Of a DNA stretch of 39,794 nt, positions 7,769 through 16,677 are shown one piece after another (the stretch's first letter is position 1; each line of letters starts with the position of its first letter). A program made the position numbers and the translations under genes. Source of the stretch: Helicobacter valdiviensis (GTDB taxonomy: Bacteria > Campylobacterota > Campylobacteria > Campylobacterales > Helicobacteraceae); NCBI RefSeq assembly GCF_003245365.1, contig NZ_NBIU01000020.1, positions 1 to 39,794 of the forward strand. Direction: 5' to 3'. The notes below the pieces were generated by a model, which did not search any database, had not been told where the DNA came from, and saw nothing but the letters and a program-made list of their open reading frames with translations.

Positions 7769-8584
7769 ATGAAGAAGATTATTTTAGGTTCAATGGTGGC
7801 TTTTGCGTTAATGCAAGGTGTGAGTTTTGCAAAAACTTTTGCAAAAGTAGATGGTGAAGAAATCACAGAAAAAGATATTGGAATTTTAATGAGAGGAATG
7901 CCTGGTGTTTCTTATGAGCAATTACCACAAGAAGCAAAAACACAAATTATTAATCAAGCAATTGAGCGAAGATTATTGATTAAACAGGCTAAAAAAGAAA
8001 AGATTGAGAACTCTAAAGAATATAAAGATGCTTTAGCACTTGTGCAAGATGATTTGGCTTTAGAAATTTGGATGGGCAAACAAATGAATGAAGTTAAAGT
8101 AAGCGATTCTGAAATTAAAGATTTTTATAATAAAAATAAAAAAGAATTCTTACAGCCAGAAGCAGTAAAAGTAAGCCATATTTTAGTAAAAAGTGAAGCA
8201 GAAGCAAAATCTATCATCGCTGAACTTAAAAAAAGTGGTAAAGATTTACCTAATAAATTTGCACAGCTTGCAAGAGAAAAATCACAAGATGCAACTGCAC
8301 AAAATGGTGGTAGTTTAGGATGGTTTGTAAGAGCACAAAAAATGGTTCCAGAATTTACTAATGCAGCATTTAAACTTAAAAAAGGAGAATATACAAAAAC
8401 TCCAGTAAAAACAGATTTTGGTTTCCATGTAATCTATGCGGAAGATAAAAGAAGTGAAAGAACTCTTACTTTAGATGAAAGCAAAGCAAGAATTGAGCAA
8501 GTATTAAAAGTGCAAAAATTCAAAGATAGTGTGCAAAAAGAAGGTCAAGATTTACGCAAAAAAGCTAAGATAGAAGTTTATTAA
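7769..8584 (+). CDS. peb4: PEB4/SurA-like periplasmic peptidyl-prolyl isomerase
   Basis: A secreted chaperone with parvulin-type isomerase activity that helps fold outer-membrane proteins. A signal peptide spans residues 1-21 (cleavage predicted after SFA). A SurA-like helical N-domain (about 25-125) is followed by a parvulin domain: VKVSHILVKSEAEA, LAREKSQD, NGGSLGWF, MVPEFTNAAFKL and TDFGFHVIY. It is 271 residues, as in Campylobacter PEB4/Cbf2. ATG 7769 is preferred over TTG 7766 because GGAAGG (7756-7761) lies seven bases upstream. The peb4-fba-efp order matches H. pylori HP0175-HP0177 from memory. Confidence 0.9.
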   Translation: MKKIILGSMVAFALMQGVSFAKTFAKVDGEEITEKDIGILMRGMPGVSYEQLPQEAKTQIINQAIERRLLIKQAKKEKIENSKEYKDALALVQDDLALEIWMGKQMNEVKVSDSEIKDFYNKNKKEFLQPEAVKVSHILVKSEAEAKSIIAELKKSGKDLPNKFAQLAREKSQDATAQNGGSLGWFVRAQKMVPEFTNAAFKLKKGEYTKTPVKTDFGFHVIYAEDKRSERTLTLDESKARIEQVLKVQKFKDSVQKEGQDLRKKAKIEVY

Positions 8585-8594
8585 GGTTTATTAA

Positions 8595-9518
8595 ATGCTA
8601 GTATCAGGAAATGAAATTTTACAAAAAGCACATAAAGAAAATTATGGTGTAGGGGCATTCAATTTTGTAAATTATGAAATGCTAAGCACTATTTTTGAAG
8701 CAGCAGATGAGAAAAAATCTCCTATTATTGTGCAGGCAAGTGAGGGAGCGATTAAATATCTAGGTATTGATATGGCAGTAGGTATGGTGAAGATTTTGGC
8801 CAATCGTTATCCTCATATTCCAGTAGCTTTACACTTAGATCATGGAACCAGCTATGAATCTTGTGTGAAGGCAATTAGGGCAGGTTTTACATCTGTGATG
8901 ATAGATGCTTCCCATCATCCTTTTTTGGAAAATTTACAAGAAACTAAGAGGGTTGTAGAAGTAGCTCATTGTGCTGGTGTGAGTGTAGAAGCAGAGCTTG
9001 GAAGACTTATGGGGATAGAAGATAATATCTCTGTAGATGAAAAAGATGCTTGCTTAGTTAATCCAAAAGAAGCAGAAGAGTTTGTAAAAGAAAGTAAAGT
9101 AGATTTTTTAGCACCTGCTATTGGGACAAGCCATGGAGCTTTTAAGTTCAAGGGCGAACCAAAACTAGATTTTGAACGCCTTATAGAAGTGAAAAGGCTT
9201 ACTAATATTCCTTTAGTTTTGCATGGAGCAAGTGCAATTCCTAATGAAGTTAGAGAGGCATTTTTGCAAAGTGGTGGGGATTTAAAGGGAAGTAAAGGTG
9301 TTCCTTTTGAGTTTTTACAAGAGGCTATTAAAGGCGGTATTAATAAAATTAATACAGATACAGATTTAAGAATTGCGTTTATGTCAGAGGTTAGACGCGT
9401 AGCTAATGAAGACAAAACGCAATTTGACTTAAGAAAGTTCTTTGCTCCTGCTAAAGATTTTATGAGAAAAGTTATAGCAGAGCGTATGGAAATCTTAGGT
9501 AGTGCAGGAAAAATTTAA
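8595..9518 (+). CDS. fba: Class II fructose-bisphosphate aldolase
   Basis: Zinc-dependent aldolase of glycolysis/gluconeogenesis, interconverting fructose-1,6-bisphosphate with glyceraldehyde-3-phosphate and dihydroxyacetone phosphate. Visible family blocks are GAFNFVNYE near the N-terminus, ALHLDHGTSYE with the catalytic Asp and first zinc His at about residues 80-90, VEAELGRLMGIEDN, and VLHGASAIP with a further zinc His. The C-terminal GINKINTDTDLRIAF binds substrate phosphate. At 307 residues it is the class IIB form found in Helicobacter. It begins 11 bases after peb4 and probably shares its transcript. Confidence 0.95.
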   Translation: MLVSGNEILQKAHKENYGVGAFNFVNYEMLSTIFEAADEKKSPIIVQASEGAIKYLGIDMAVGMVKILANRYPHIPVALHLDHGTSYESCVKAIRAGFTSVMIDASHHPFLENLQETKRVVEVAHCAGVSVEAELGRLMGIEDNISVDEKDACLVNPKEAEEFVKESKVDFLAPAIGTSHGAFKFKGEPKLDFERLIEVKRLTNIPLVLHGASAIPNEVREAFLQSGGDLKGSKGVPFEFLQEAIKGGINKINTDTDLRIAFMSEVRRVANEDKTQFDLRKFFAPAKDFMRKVIAERMEILGSAGKI

Positions 9519-9535
9519 AAAATTAAAGGAAATAA

Positions 9536-10099
9536 ATGGCATATTCAATGGGTGATTTAAAAAAAGGTTTAAAAGTTGAATTAGAAGGTGTTCCTTATAG
9601 AATTACAGAATACCAACATGTAAAGCCGGGTAAGGGAGCAGCTTTTGTGCGTGTAAAGATGAAATCTTTCTTAGATGGTAGAGTTTTAGAGAAAACTTTT
9701 CATGCAGGTGATAAATGTGAAGAGCCAAATTTGCAAGAGCGTTCTATGCAATTTTTATACCATGATGGCGATCATTTCCAGTTTATGGATACAGAGAATT
9801 ATGAGCAAGTAGGACTTTTAGATGAGCAAGTAGGAGAGGTTGCTAAATGGATGATTGATGGAATGATGGTAAGTGTATTGTTCCATAATGATAAAGCAAT
9901 TTCTGTAGATGTGCCACAGTCTGTAGAGCTTGTAGTAAAAGAAACACCACCAAACTTTAAAGGTGATACTACAAGTGCGGGTAAAAAGCCAGCTACTTTA
10001 GAAACAGGTGCTGTGGTTCAAGTTCCCTATCATGTATTAGAAGGAGATAAAATCCGTGTAAATACAGAAACAGGCGAATATTTAGATAAGGTAAAATAA
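9536..10099 (+). CDS. efp: Elongation factor P
   Basis: Relieves ribosomes stalled at proline runs. All three beta-barrel domains are present in 187 residues. The domain-I loop [14 protein letters not shown] places Lys33 at the tip, where other species carry a modified residue; no modification enzyme gene lies in this window. [13 protein letters not shown] is the standard domain-III end. AAAGGA precedes the ATG by six bases. The stop overlaps the next start (TAATG), coupling it to a DJ-1 family gene; in H. pylori I recall a sialic-acid-type synthase gene at this position instead. Confidence 0.96.
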   Translation: MAYSMGDLKKGLKVELEGVPYRITEYQHVKPGKGAAFVRVKMKSFLDGRVLEKTFHAGDKCEEPNLQERSMQFLYHDGDHFQFMDTENYEQVGLLDEQVGEVAKWMIDGMMVSVLFHNDKAISVDVPQSVELVVKETPPNFKGDTTSAGKKPATLETGAVVQVPYHVLEGDKIRVNTETGEYLDKVK

Positions 10100-10647
10100 T
10101 GGCAAAAGTTTTAATTCCTTTAGGGGATGGATTTGAAGATTTAGAAGCAATTAGCGTGATTGATGTATTAAGACGCGTAGGTGTTGAAGTGCATCTTGCT
10201 TCTTTAACAAAAGATTTGGCAGTAACTTCTGATTGTGGAATTATAATGCAGGCTAAAGTGAGAATTGAAGAAGTAGAAGCTAAAGACTATGAGGGCGTTA
10301 TAATGCCAGGTGGTTTTGGTGGAGTGCAGAATATGATTGGTTCTGAAACTTTAGCTAAAGTTGTAAGAAAAATACACAGTGAAGGTAAAATTGTCGCAGC
10401 AATTTGTGCAGCACCTCTAGCACTTTTTAAAATGGGTGTTTTACAAGAGGCTAAATTTACTTGCTATCCTAGCGTTGAAAATGAGATTAAAAATCCAAAC
10501 TATGTGTGCGAAAATGTCGTGCAAGATGGGAATATTATTACTTCAAGAGGTCCTGCAACTGCCTTAGAATTTGCTTATTATTTGGCAGAGATTTTTGTAG
10601 GTAAAGAAAAAGCTTTAGAAGTTAAAAAAGGAATGCTTGCTTGCTAA
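10099..10647 (+). CDS. DJ-1/PfpI family protein
   Basis: A 182-residue single-domain protein of the DJ-1/ThiJ superfamily. Early GDGFEDLEAISVIDVLRR carries the conserved acidic residue; YEGVIMPGGFGG is the family glycine motif; IVAAICAAP contains the nucleophile-elbow Cys103. Members act as glyoxalase III, in protein/nucleotide deglycation or as redox-sensing chaperones, and the sequence does not separate these. It is coupled to efp by a one-base overlap, and its last seven bases overlap mltC. Confidence 0.9.
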   Translation: MAKVLIPLGDGFEDLEAISVIDVLRRVGVEVHLASLTKDLAVTSDCGIIMQAKVRIEEVEAKDYEGVIMPGGFGGVQNMIGSETLAKVVRKIHSEGKIVAAICAAPLALFKMGVLQEAKFTCYPSVENEIKNPNYVCENVVQDGNIITSRGPATALEFAYYLAEIFVGKEKALEVKKGMLAC

Positions 10648-11837
10648 AAATAGCATTAACATTAGGAGTTAGCTCCTTTTTATTGGCAGGTTGTTTAATG
10701 GGTTATAGAGAGCTTGTTTATAACCCAGAAAGCTATCTTAAAAAAAAGGCAATAGAATATGCCTCTAATCCTCAAAAGTTTGAAACAGAAGTTTTGAATT
10801 TTCAAGCAACTTTCAAAAAGGTTGTTACTAAGCTCACCCAAAGAGCTTCTAAAAATTGGGGTGAAAATAATACACCTACAGCTTCTAAAGAAGTTTATGT
10901 AAAATATACTGATTCTTATCTCTCAAGAGCACAAGTGGATTTTGCAAAAGGTGTGGTATCAGTAGCTACTCTAGATACAAAAAATCCAAAACAAGCATTG
11001 CATAAAGCAATTGTGGGAACACTTTTAACGCCAGAAGATCCAGAAAATGTAGATTTATATTCTGATAAAGAGATTGAGTATAAAGGAAAACCTTATTTGG
11101 CAGATTTGATAAAAGATCATGAAGGAAAGGTTGTCCTTTATCCTTGGAGAGCTAATCGCTATGCAGATTATCTTATTAACCATAAATTAAAAACCACAGA
11201 AATTACACAAAAAGGTGAGAAAAAGAAAGTTTATTATGTGCAATTTAATATGGTAGAAGATAGAGAAATGCAAAGTGAGCATAAATATGGAGAGTATGTT
11301 GCGCTTTATGCAAGAGAATATAGAATAGAGCAGGCATTGATTTTTGCTATTATTAAAACAGAGAGCAGTTTTAATCCTTATGCAGTTAGTCATATTCCAG
11401 CATATGGACTTATGCAAGTCGTTCCAGTAAGTGCGGGGCGTGATGTGTATAAAGCCTTAAATAATAAAGATGGTATTCCTACTAAGGAAATGCTTTTTGT
11501 CCCTAAAACAAATATACAATATGGATCGGCCTATTTAGATATTTTGTTTAACCGTTATTTAAAAGGTATTAAAAATTCTCTCTCTCATGAATATTGTGTG
11601 ATTGCAGCTTATAATACGGGCAGTGGAAATGTTCTTTCAGTTTTCCATAAAGACAGAAAAAAAGCTGTGGAGATTATTAATCAAATGTCTTCGCAAGATG
11701 TTTATAGAAAGCTAAGAACTTCTTTAAAATACGAAGAAGCAAGAAATTATTTACATAAAGTAAGCAATGCTAAAAAAGAATTCCAAACGCATTCTAAAAC
11801 TGCTTCATTGGGAGCAATTGCACATGGAGATTTTTGA
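10641..11837 (+). CDS. mltC: Membrane-bound lytic murein transglycosylase C
   Basis: A lipoprotein that cleaves peptidoglycan glycan strands to form 1,6-anhydro-muramyl ends. The signal SSFLLAGC predicts lipidation at Cys18. The N-terminal MltC-specific domain (residues ~60-205) has KYTDSYLSRAQVDF, VDLYSD and WRANRYADYL, all matching E. coli MltC as I remember it. The Slt domain follows, with TESSFNPYAV (catalytic Glu241), YGLMQVVP, IQYGSAYLDIL and AAYNTGSGNVL. It is 398 residues. TTG 10641 is the start, eight bases after AAGGA (10628-10632). The 3' end overlaps the next gene by 14 bases. MltC is not among the H. pylori transglycosylases I know (Slt, MltD), so this is an extra enzyme. Confidence 0.88.
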   Translation: MLKIALTLGVSSFLLAGCLMGYRELVYNPESYLKKKAIEYASNPQKFETEVLNFQATFKKVVTKLTQRASKNWGENNTPTASKEVYVKYTDSYLSRAQVDFAKGVVSVATLDTKNPKQALHKAIVGTLLTPEDPENVDLYSDKEIEYKGKPYLADLIKDHEGKVVLYPWRANRYADYLINHKLKTTEITQKGEKKKVYYVQFNMVEDREMQSEHKYGEYVALYAREYRIEQALIFAIIKTESSFNPYAVSHIPAYGLMQVVPVSAGRDVYKALNNKDGIPTKEMLFVPKTNIQYGSAYLDILFNRYLKGIKNSLSHEYCVIAAYNTGSGNVLSVFHKDRKKAVEIINQMSSQDVYRKLRTSLKYEEARNYLHKVSNAKKEFQTHSKTASLGAIAHGDF

Positions 11838-12543
11838 GTTAGAACAAAACCCTAAAATCTGTGGATATTTTAAAGAAAAGGAATCTTTATACCGGTATTT
11901 TTACATTAAAGAATGTAAAGAGAATTTTTATAAGGAATTATTAGAGAGGGGTTGGAGGCGTTTTGGAAATTATTTTTTTGTTCCAGAGTGTCAAGGCTGT
12001 AGTTTGTGTATTTCCATAAGGCAGGATTGTGAAAATTTTAGTTTCAGTAAAACGCAAAAAAAAATCTTAAAGCAATCTAAGTTTATTACACTAAGTATTC
12101 AAAAGCCCACCCTATCTAAATCGCATTTAGAATTGTATGATAAATACCATAAGGCTATGCAAGATAAAAAAGGTTGGGAATATCAAAAAGTTACCCCAGA
12201 AGTGTATTATGATACTTTTGTGCAAGGCTTTATGGAGTTTGGCTATGAGTTTTTGTATCATATTGATGGAATTTTGGTGGGAGTGGCTTTAGTAGATATT
12301 TTGCAAGATTGTATTTCAGCGGTTTATTGTTTTTATGATCATGATTTTGCAAAATATTCTTTAGGCACTTTTTCAATCTTAAAGCAAATTGAGTTTGCAA
12401 AATCTAAAGGAATTAAATATTTATATCCAGGATATTGGATTAAAGATCATCCTTCTATGGGGTATAAAGAAAAATTTAAGCCTTTTGAGGTTTTAATCAA
12501 TCGCCCAAGTTTAGAAGAAAAACCCATTTGGAAAAAGGAGTAA
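11824..12543 (+). CDS. bpt: Bacterial aminoacyl-tRNA-protein transferase (Bpt/ATE family)
   Basis: Attaches an amino acid (leucine in studied bacterial Bpt enzymes) from charged tRNA to N-terminal Asp or Glu, marking proteins for the N-end-rule pathway. It is 239 residues. The N-terminal domain has the CQGCSLCISIR cysteine cluster; the C-terminal GNAT-like domain has DILQDCISAVYCFYD, SLGTFSILKQIEFAK, YLYPGYWIKDHPSMGYKEKF, the classic ATE C-terminal signature. Start ATG 11824 is chosen because it lies at the family's natural N-terminus and overlaps mltC by only 14 bases; an in-frame ATG at 11767 lies deeper inside mltC. It is followed one base later by psd. Confidence 0.88.
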   Translation: MEIFELEQNPKICGYFKEKESLYRYFYIKECKENFYKELLERGWRRFGNYFFVPECQGCSLCISIRQDCENFSFSKTQKKILKQSKFITLSIQKPTLSKSHLELYDKYHKAMQDKKGWEYQKVTPEVYYDTFVQGFMEFGYEFLYHIDGILVGVALVDILQDCISAVYCFYDHDFAKYSLGTFSILKQIEFAKSKGIKYLYPGYWIKDHPSMGYKEKFKPFEVLINRPSLEEKPIWKKE

Positions 12544-12544
12544 G

Positions 12545-13327
12545 ATGCATTATACAAATTTAATTTCACAGATTTTTGAGAAGTTTGCCAAACATTCTTT
12601 CCATCCTAAAATTCAAAAATGGATTAATTTGGCTTATGTGAAGTATTTTAAGATTAATTTGGAAGAATTTGACACTCTAGAGAGTTATGAAAGCTTGAAT
12701 AATCTTTTTATGCGTTCTTTAATTAAAATGCGTTCTTTTGATAAGGCGCAAAATGTATTGATAGCCCCTTGTGATAGTAAAGTAATGGAGTTTGGAGAAT
12801 GTAAGGAAAATAAAGCTTTACAAATTAAAGGTAAAGAATATTTTATCAGCGATTTTATCTTAGAGAAATTAGAAGAGGGGTTTAGCTTTATTAATCTTTA
12901 TTTATCTCCTAAAGATTATCACCGCTTCCATGCTCCTATTGATTTAAAAATTAAAAAGATTGATTTTATAAAAGGGGCTCTTTATCCAGTGAATAAAATG
13001 GGTTTAGAAAAAATAGATTCCCTATTTGTTAAAAATAAAAGAGTAGTATTAAGCTGTGAAGATTATAGAGGTAATCCTTTTTATTTTGTAGCAGTTGGGG
13101 CACTTAATGTTGGTGGGATTGTTATCCATTTTGCACCTAATATTGCAACTTTAGAAGAAAACTATAGCCATACATTTGCAAAGCCTATCTTTTTGCAAAA
13201 AGGTGATGAAATAGGAAGTTTTCAAATGGGTTCTACAGTTGTAATGTTTTCTAAGGATTGGAGTTATCAAACACAGCTAGGAGAGAGCGTGTATTTTGGT
13301 GAATGTATTGCAAAGGAGAAAGAATGA
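12545..13327 (+). CDS. psd: Phosphatidylserine decarboxylase proenzyme
   Basis: Converts phosphatidylserine to phosphatidylethanolamine at the inner membrane. The enzyme self-cleaves at a GST motif to create its pyruvoyl group; here it is [10 protein letters not shown] with Ser230 as predicted cleavage residue. [16 protein letters not shown] contains the conserved histidines, and NERV-like NKRVVL is present. At 260 residues it matches H. pylori Psd. ATG 12545 comes one base after the bpt stop. The end overlaps nadA by four bases (ATGA). Order psd-nadA-nadC is as in H. pylori (HP1357-HP1355 as I recall). Confidence 0.94.
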   Translation: MHYTNLISQIFEKFAKHSFHPKIQKWINLAYVKYFKINLEEFDTLESYESLNNLFMRSLIKMRSFDKAQNVLIAPCDSKVMEFGECKENKALQIKGKEYFISDFILEKLEEGFSFINLYLSPKDYHRFHAPIDLKIKKIDFIKGALYPVNKMGLEKIDSLFVKNKRVVLSCEDYRGNPFYFVAVGALNVGGIVIHFAPNIATLEENYSHTFAKPIFLQKGDEIGSFQMGSTVVMFSKDWSYQTQLGESVYFGECIAKEKE

Positions 13328-14319
13328 AAGAAAAAATTAAAACTCTAGCACAAAAACATAATGTTTTAATAGCAGCACATTTTTATCAAAGAGATGAGAT
13401 AGTAGAGATAGCACATATTAGTGGAGATAGTTTGGAGCTTTCACAAAAAGCCTCCCATTCTAATAATCCCATTGTTGTATTTTGTGGTGTGGGCTTTATG
13501 GGGCAGAGTGTGAAAATTCTCTCACCCAAAAAGCGTGTATTTATGCCAAAAATTGCTTGTTGCTCTATGGCTAGAATGATTGATGATAGTTATTTTGATG
13601 AGAGTGTGAAGAAGCTCAAAAGTTATGGGATTGATGATTTTTTTCCTATTACTTATATTAATTCTAATGCAGAAGTAAAAGCTAAAGTTGCAGATTTTGG
13701 AGGTGTTGTTTGCACAAGCTCTAATGCAAGTAAAATTATGGATTATGCACTTAAACAAAATAAAAAAATTTTCTTTTTGCCTGATAGATGTTTAGGTGAG
13801 AATTTAGCAGGACAAAATGGATTAAAAAGTGCAGTTTTGGGAGTAGATAGCAAAGAAGATGTAAAAAATGCAGATATAATTTGCTATAATGGATTTTGCT
13901 CAGTTCATCAGCTATTTAGCGTGCAAGATATTGAATTTTTTAGAGAAAAATACAAAGATATTTTGATTGTAGTGCATCCAGAATGCCCCAAAGAAGTAGT
14001 AAAAGAAGCAGATTTTGTGGGTTCTACCAGTCAGATAATCAAGTATGTTCAAAGTTTAGAGCCTGCACAAAAAGTAGCGGTTGGAACGGAATTTAATTTA
14101 GTTAATCGTTTAAGAAAGCCTTATAATGGAGAGCAAAATACCTTTGTTCTTTCTTCTACTAAGCCAGAATGCCCCACAATGAATGAAACTACATTGCAAG
14201 ATGTTTTAAAAATTTTAGAAGCAATAGATAAAGGAGAACCTTATAATGAAATTCTATTGGAAGAGAAGATAGCTGCTAAAGCTAAAAAGGCACTGGATAA
14301 AATGATGGAGCTTTCATAA
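13324..14319 (+). CDS. nadA: Quinolinate synthase
   Basis: Condenses iminoaspartate with dihydroxyacetone phosphate to quinolinate in NAD biosynthesis, using an oxygen-labile [4Fe-4S] cluster. Family blocks: [58 protein letters not shown] and [14 protein letters not shown]; the conserved cysteines lie in the second, third and last of these. Start ATG 13324 (331 residues) follows AAGGAGAA and overlaps psd as ATGA; an in-frame ATG at 13303 would add seven residues within psd and is unlikely. nadC follows 12 bases later. No nadB is in this window. Confidence 0.95.
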   Translation: MKEKIKTLAQKHNVLIAAHFYQRDEIVEIAHISGDSLELSQKASHSNNPIVVFCGVGFMGQSVKILSPKKRVFMPKIACCSMARMIDDSYFDESVKKLKSYGIDDFFPITYINSNAEVKAKVADFGGVVCTSSNASKIMDYALKQNKKIFFLPDRCLGENLAGQNGLKSAVLGVDSKEDVKNADIICYNGFCSVHQLFSVQDIEFFREKYKDILIVVHPECPKEVVKEADFVGSTSQIIKYVQSLEPAQKVAVGTEFNLVNRLRKPYNGEQNTFVLSSTKPECPTMNETTLQDVLKILEAIDKGEPYNEILLEEKIAAKAKKALDKMMELS

Positions 14320-14331
14320 AAAGGATAAAAG

Positions 14332-15162
14332 GTGCAAGAAATTTTATTAGATGAATTTTTAAAGGCTACAATTAAAGAGGATTTAGGAAGAGGGGATTTA
14401 TTTGCTAGGATTTTAAAAGAGGATAAAGAAGTAAAGAGCAAGATTATAGCTAAAGAAGATGGGGTGTTTTCAGGTGAAATTTATATTAAAAGAATGTGTG
14501 AACTTTATTGTATTGAAGCGGAATTTTTAGTTTTTGATAAAGAAGAGTTTCAAAAAGGAACAACGCTTCTTAATTTAAGAGGTAAAAGAAGCACGCTTTT
14601 AAGCTTGGAGAGAAGTATTTTAAATATTTTGGCACATTCTAGTGGAATTGCTACGCTTACAAGAAGATTTGTTAAAAAGCTACAAAATACAGATTGTGTT
14701 CTTTTGGATACTAGAAAAACAAGACCTCTTTTGCGCGTGTTTGAAAAATATTCTACAAAAAATGGTGGAGCTAGAAATCACCGCTTAGGGCTAGATGATT
14801 GCTTGATGTTAAAAGATACACATATTAAAGGAGAACAATCCTTAGAAGATTTTATTAAAGAGGCAAGAGAAAAAATCCCCTTTGGTGTAAAAATAGAAGT
14901 GGAATGTGAAACTCTAGAACAAGCAAGGGCAGTTTTAACTGCAAAAGGGGATATTTTAATGTGCGATAATATGCCACTTGAATTAATTAAAGAGGTGGTG
15001 GATTTAAGAGATAAAATCTCTCCTAGCACACTTATTGAAGTGAGTGGTAATGTGGAATTAGAAAATATAGCAAATTATGCCATTAAAGGGGTAAATGCAA
15101 TTTCAAGTGGCTATATTATCCATCATGCAACTTGGATTGATTTAAGTATGAAGATGCTCTAA
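14332..15162 (+). CDS. nadC: Nicotinate-nucleotide pyrophosphorylase (carboxylating)
   Basis: Turns quinolinate and PRPP into nicotinate mononucleotide, the step after NadA. It shows LDTRKTRPLLR, EKYSTKNGGARNHRLGLDDCLMLKDTHI, and late VEVECETLEQA, MCDNMPLE, IEVSGNV and ISSGYIIHHA, which make up the phosphoribosyl and quinolinate sites. It is 276 residues. It uses GTG at 14332 with AAAGGA upstream. The stop overlaps thiL as TAATG. Fully consistent with a NadA-NadC de novo NAD operon. Confidence 0.95.
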   Translation: MQEILLDEFLKATIKEDLGRGDLFARILKEDKEVKSKIIAKEDGVFSGEIYIKRMCELYCIEAEFLVFDKEEFQKGTTLLNLRGKRSTLLSLERSILNILAHSSGIATLTRRFVKKLQNTDCVLLDTRKTRPLLRVFEKYSTKNGGARNHRLGLDDCLMLKDTHIKGEQSLEDFIKEAREKIPFGVKIEVECETLEQARAVLTAKGDILMCDNMPLELIKEVVDLRDKISPSTLIEVSGNVELENIANYAIKGVNAISSGYIIHHATWIDLSMKML

Positions 15163-16022
15163 TGCTTGATAGGGAAAAGCAATTTATTCAAACTCTAAGG
15201 GAATGTGGGGCTACCTTTGGGATAGGAGATGATGGAGTAGTGCTTGATAGATTTATTTATGCGAGTGATGGATTTTTTGAGGGGGTGCATTTTAAAAGAC
15301 AATGGGGGGATTTAAAAAGGCAAATTGCAAAGTGTTTTTATGTGAATCTTTCAGATATTTATGCAATGAATGCAATTCCAAAATATGCACTTTTAACGGT
15401 TTGTATTCCAAGAGATTTTAAAGAGGGGAAGAACTTAGCAAAAGATATTGCACAAATTGCTAAGCAAAATGGAGTGCTTTTAGTAGGTGGAGATACATTA
15501 ATAGGAGATAAGCTTCATATTTCACTTACACTAATTGGAGAAAAATGCAAAAAGCTCCTTTATAGAAAGGGGATTAAAATAGGCGATTATCTTGGATATT
15601 TAGAACCAAAAAGTGCATTGCATTTAGCTAAATCTCAAAAATTTGGAAAAAATATAAGGCATTTAAAAAGTGCATTAAGATTTAATGCAATTTCTAAAAA
15701 TTCTCGTTTTTTTACTCCTAAGCTTTATCCTAAAATGCTCTTAGAACTTAATTTAGAAGCTAAAGCTGGAATGGATATATCTGATGGTATTTTTATGGAA
15801 CTTTCACGCCTTAGCAAGATAAATAGGATAGATTTTAAGATTTTAAAGAAAAAAGGAGAGTGGTTTTATTCTCCTGAGGAATACCAAATGCTTTATGCTT
15901 TAAGAAAGCAAAAAATACAAAAAGCTAAAAAAATAGCTTTGAAAAATCGCCACAATTTAGTGATTTTTGCTAAAGCCATAAGGGGAAAATATCAACTAAA
16001 AAGAAGAAATTGGCATTCTTAA
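15162..16022 (+). CDS. thiL: Thiamine-monophosphate kinase
   Basis: Phosphorylates thiamine monophosphate to the coenzyme thiamine pyrophosphate. GIGDDGVVL near residue 20, YASDGFFEGVHF, VNLSDIYAMNAIPKYALL, LLVGGDTLIGDKLHISLTLIGE and AGMDISDGIFMELSRL are the PurM-fold nucleotide and metal sites; EEYQMLYAL is the ThiL C-terminal block. At 286 residues it is shorter than the E. coli enzyme (about 325), mainly at the C-terminus, which I believe is usual in this group. It ends the nad run and converges on nth with a nine-base gap. Confidence 0.88.
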   Translation: MLDREKQFIQTLRECGATFGIGDDGVVLDRFIYASDGFFEGVHFKRQWGDLKRQIAKCFYVNLSDIYAMNAIPKYALLTVCIPRDFKEGKNLAKDIAQIAKQNGVLLVGGDTLIGDKLHISLTLIGEKCKKLLYRKGIKIGDYLGYLEPKSALHLAKSQKFGKNIRHLKSALRFNAISKNSRFFTPKLYPKMLLELNLEAKAGMDISDGIFMELSRLSKINRIDFKILKKKGEWFYSPEEYQMLYALRKQKIQKAKKIALKNRHNLVIFAKAIRGKYQLKRRNWHS

Positions 16023-16031
16023 ATTTTGTTT

Positions 16032-16676
16032 TTAAGCCTTGAAGCTTATTTTGCTTTTACAAAGATGGGATAAAAAGCATTCATGGCATTTTGGATTGAT
16101 AGCTTTGCAGATGTATCTACCAAAAAGAACCATTGCTTGATGTAGAGTAAAAAGATTATCTTTAAAAAGTTTTGTTAAATCTTCTTCAGTTTTTAAAGGT
16201 GTGTTAGAATTGCTTAAGCCAAGCCTGTGTGAAACTCTAAAGACATGCGTATCTACGGCAATAAAGTTTGCTCCTTGAGATTCTATTAAAAGCACATTAG
16301 CAGTTTTTTGTCCTACTCCGGGTAGGTTTTTTAATTCTTCTCTATCTAGAGGTATTTTGCCATCAAATTTTTCACATACCATTTGAGCCATTGCTTTTAG
16401 GTTGGTGGCTTTATTGTTAAAAAAAGAGCAAGTTTTAATCAGTTCTTTGATGTCTTCTAGGGGAGCATCTTGCAAGCTTTGTGGAGTGGGGTATTTTTTA
16501 AAAAGAGCAGGTGTGATAAGATTTACTCGCTTATCAGTGCATTGGGCGGAGAGCATAATCGCTATTAAAAGTTCAAAATCATTAGAGTAATTAAGTTCTG
16601 TTTTTGCATCTTTATAGTGTTCTAAAAAAAGTGTTTTAATTTCATTTATTTCTTTTTTGGTTGCTTTTTTTACCAT
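16032..16676 (-). CDS. nth: Endonuclease III
   Basis: Base-excision DNA glycosylase/AP lyase for oxidised pyrimidines. The helix-hairpin-helix LKNLPGVGQKTANVLL carries the catalytic Lys124, VDTHVFRVSHRLGL has catalytic Asp142, and the [4Fe-4S] ligands Cys190, Cys197, Cys200 and Cys206 have the standard C-x6-C-x2-C-x5-C spacing. It is 214 residues. It lies one base downstream of the AsmA-like gene on the same strand, probably cotranscribed. The nth/AsmA-like/mltG/oor order resembles H. pylori HP0585-HP0591. Confidence 0.95.
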   Translation of the reverse strand: MVKKATKKEINEIKTLFLEHYKDAKTELNYSNDFELLIAIMLSAQCTDKRVNLITPALFKKYPTPQSLQDAPLEDIKELIKTCSFFNNKATNLKAMAQMVCEKFDGKIPLDREELKNLPGVGQKTANVLLIESQGANFIAVDTHVFRVSHRLGLSNSNTPLKTEEDLTKLFKDNLFTLHQAMVLFGRYICKAINPKCHECFLSHLCKSKISFKA

Positions 16677-16677
16677 T

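Noticed and set aside
8966-9415. 149-codon minus-strand frame
   Set aside because: Complete shadow of fba, which has all class II aldolase motifs.
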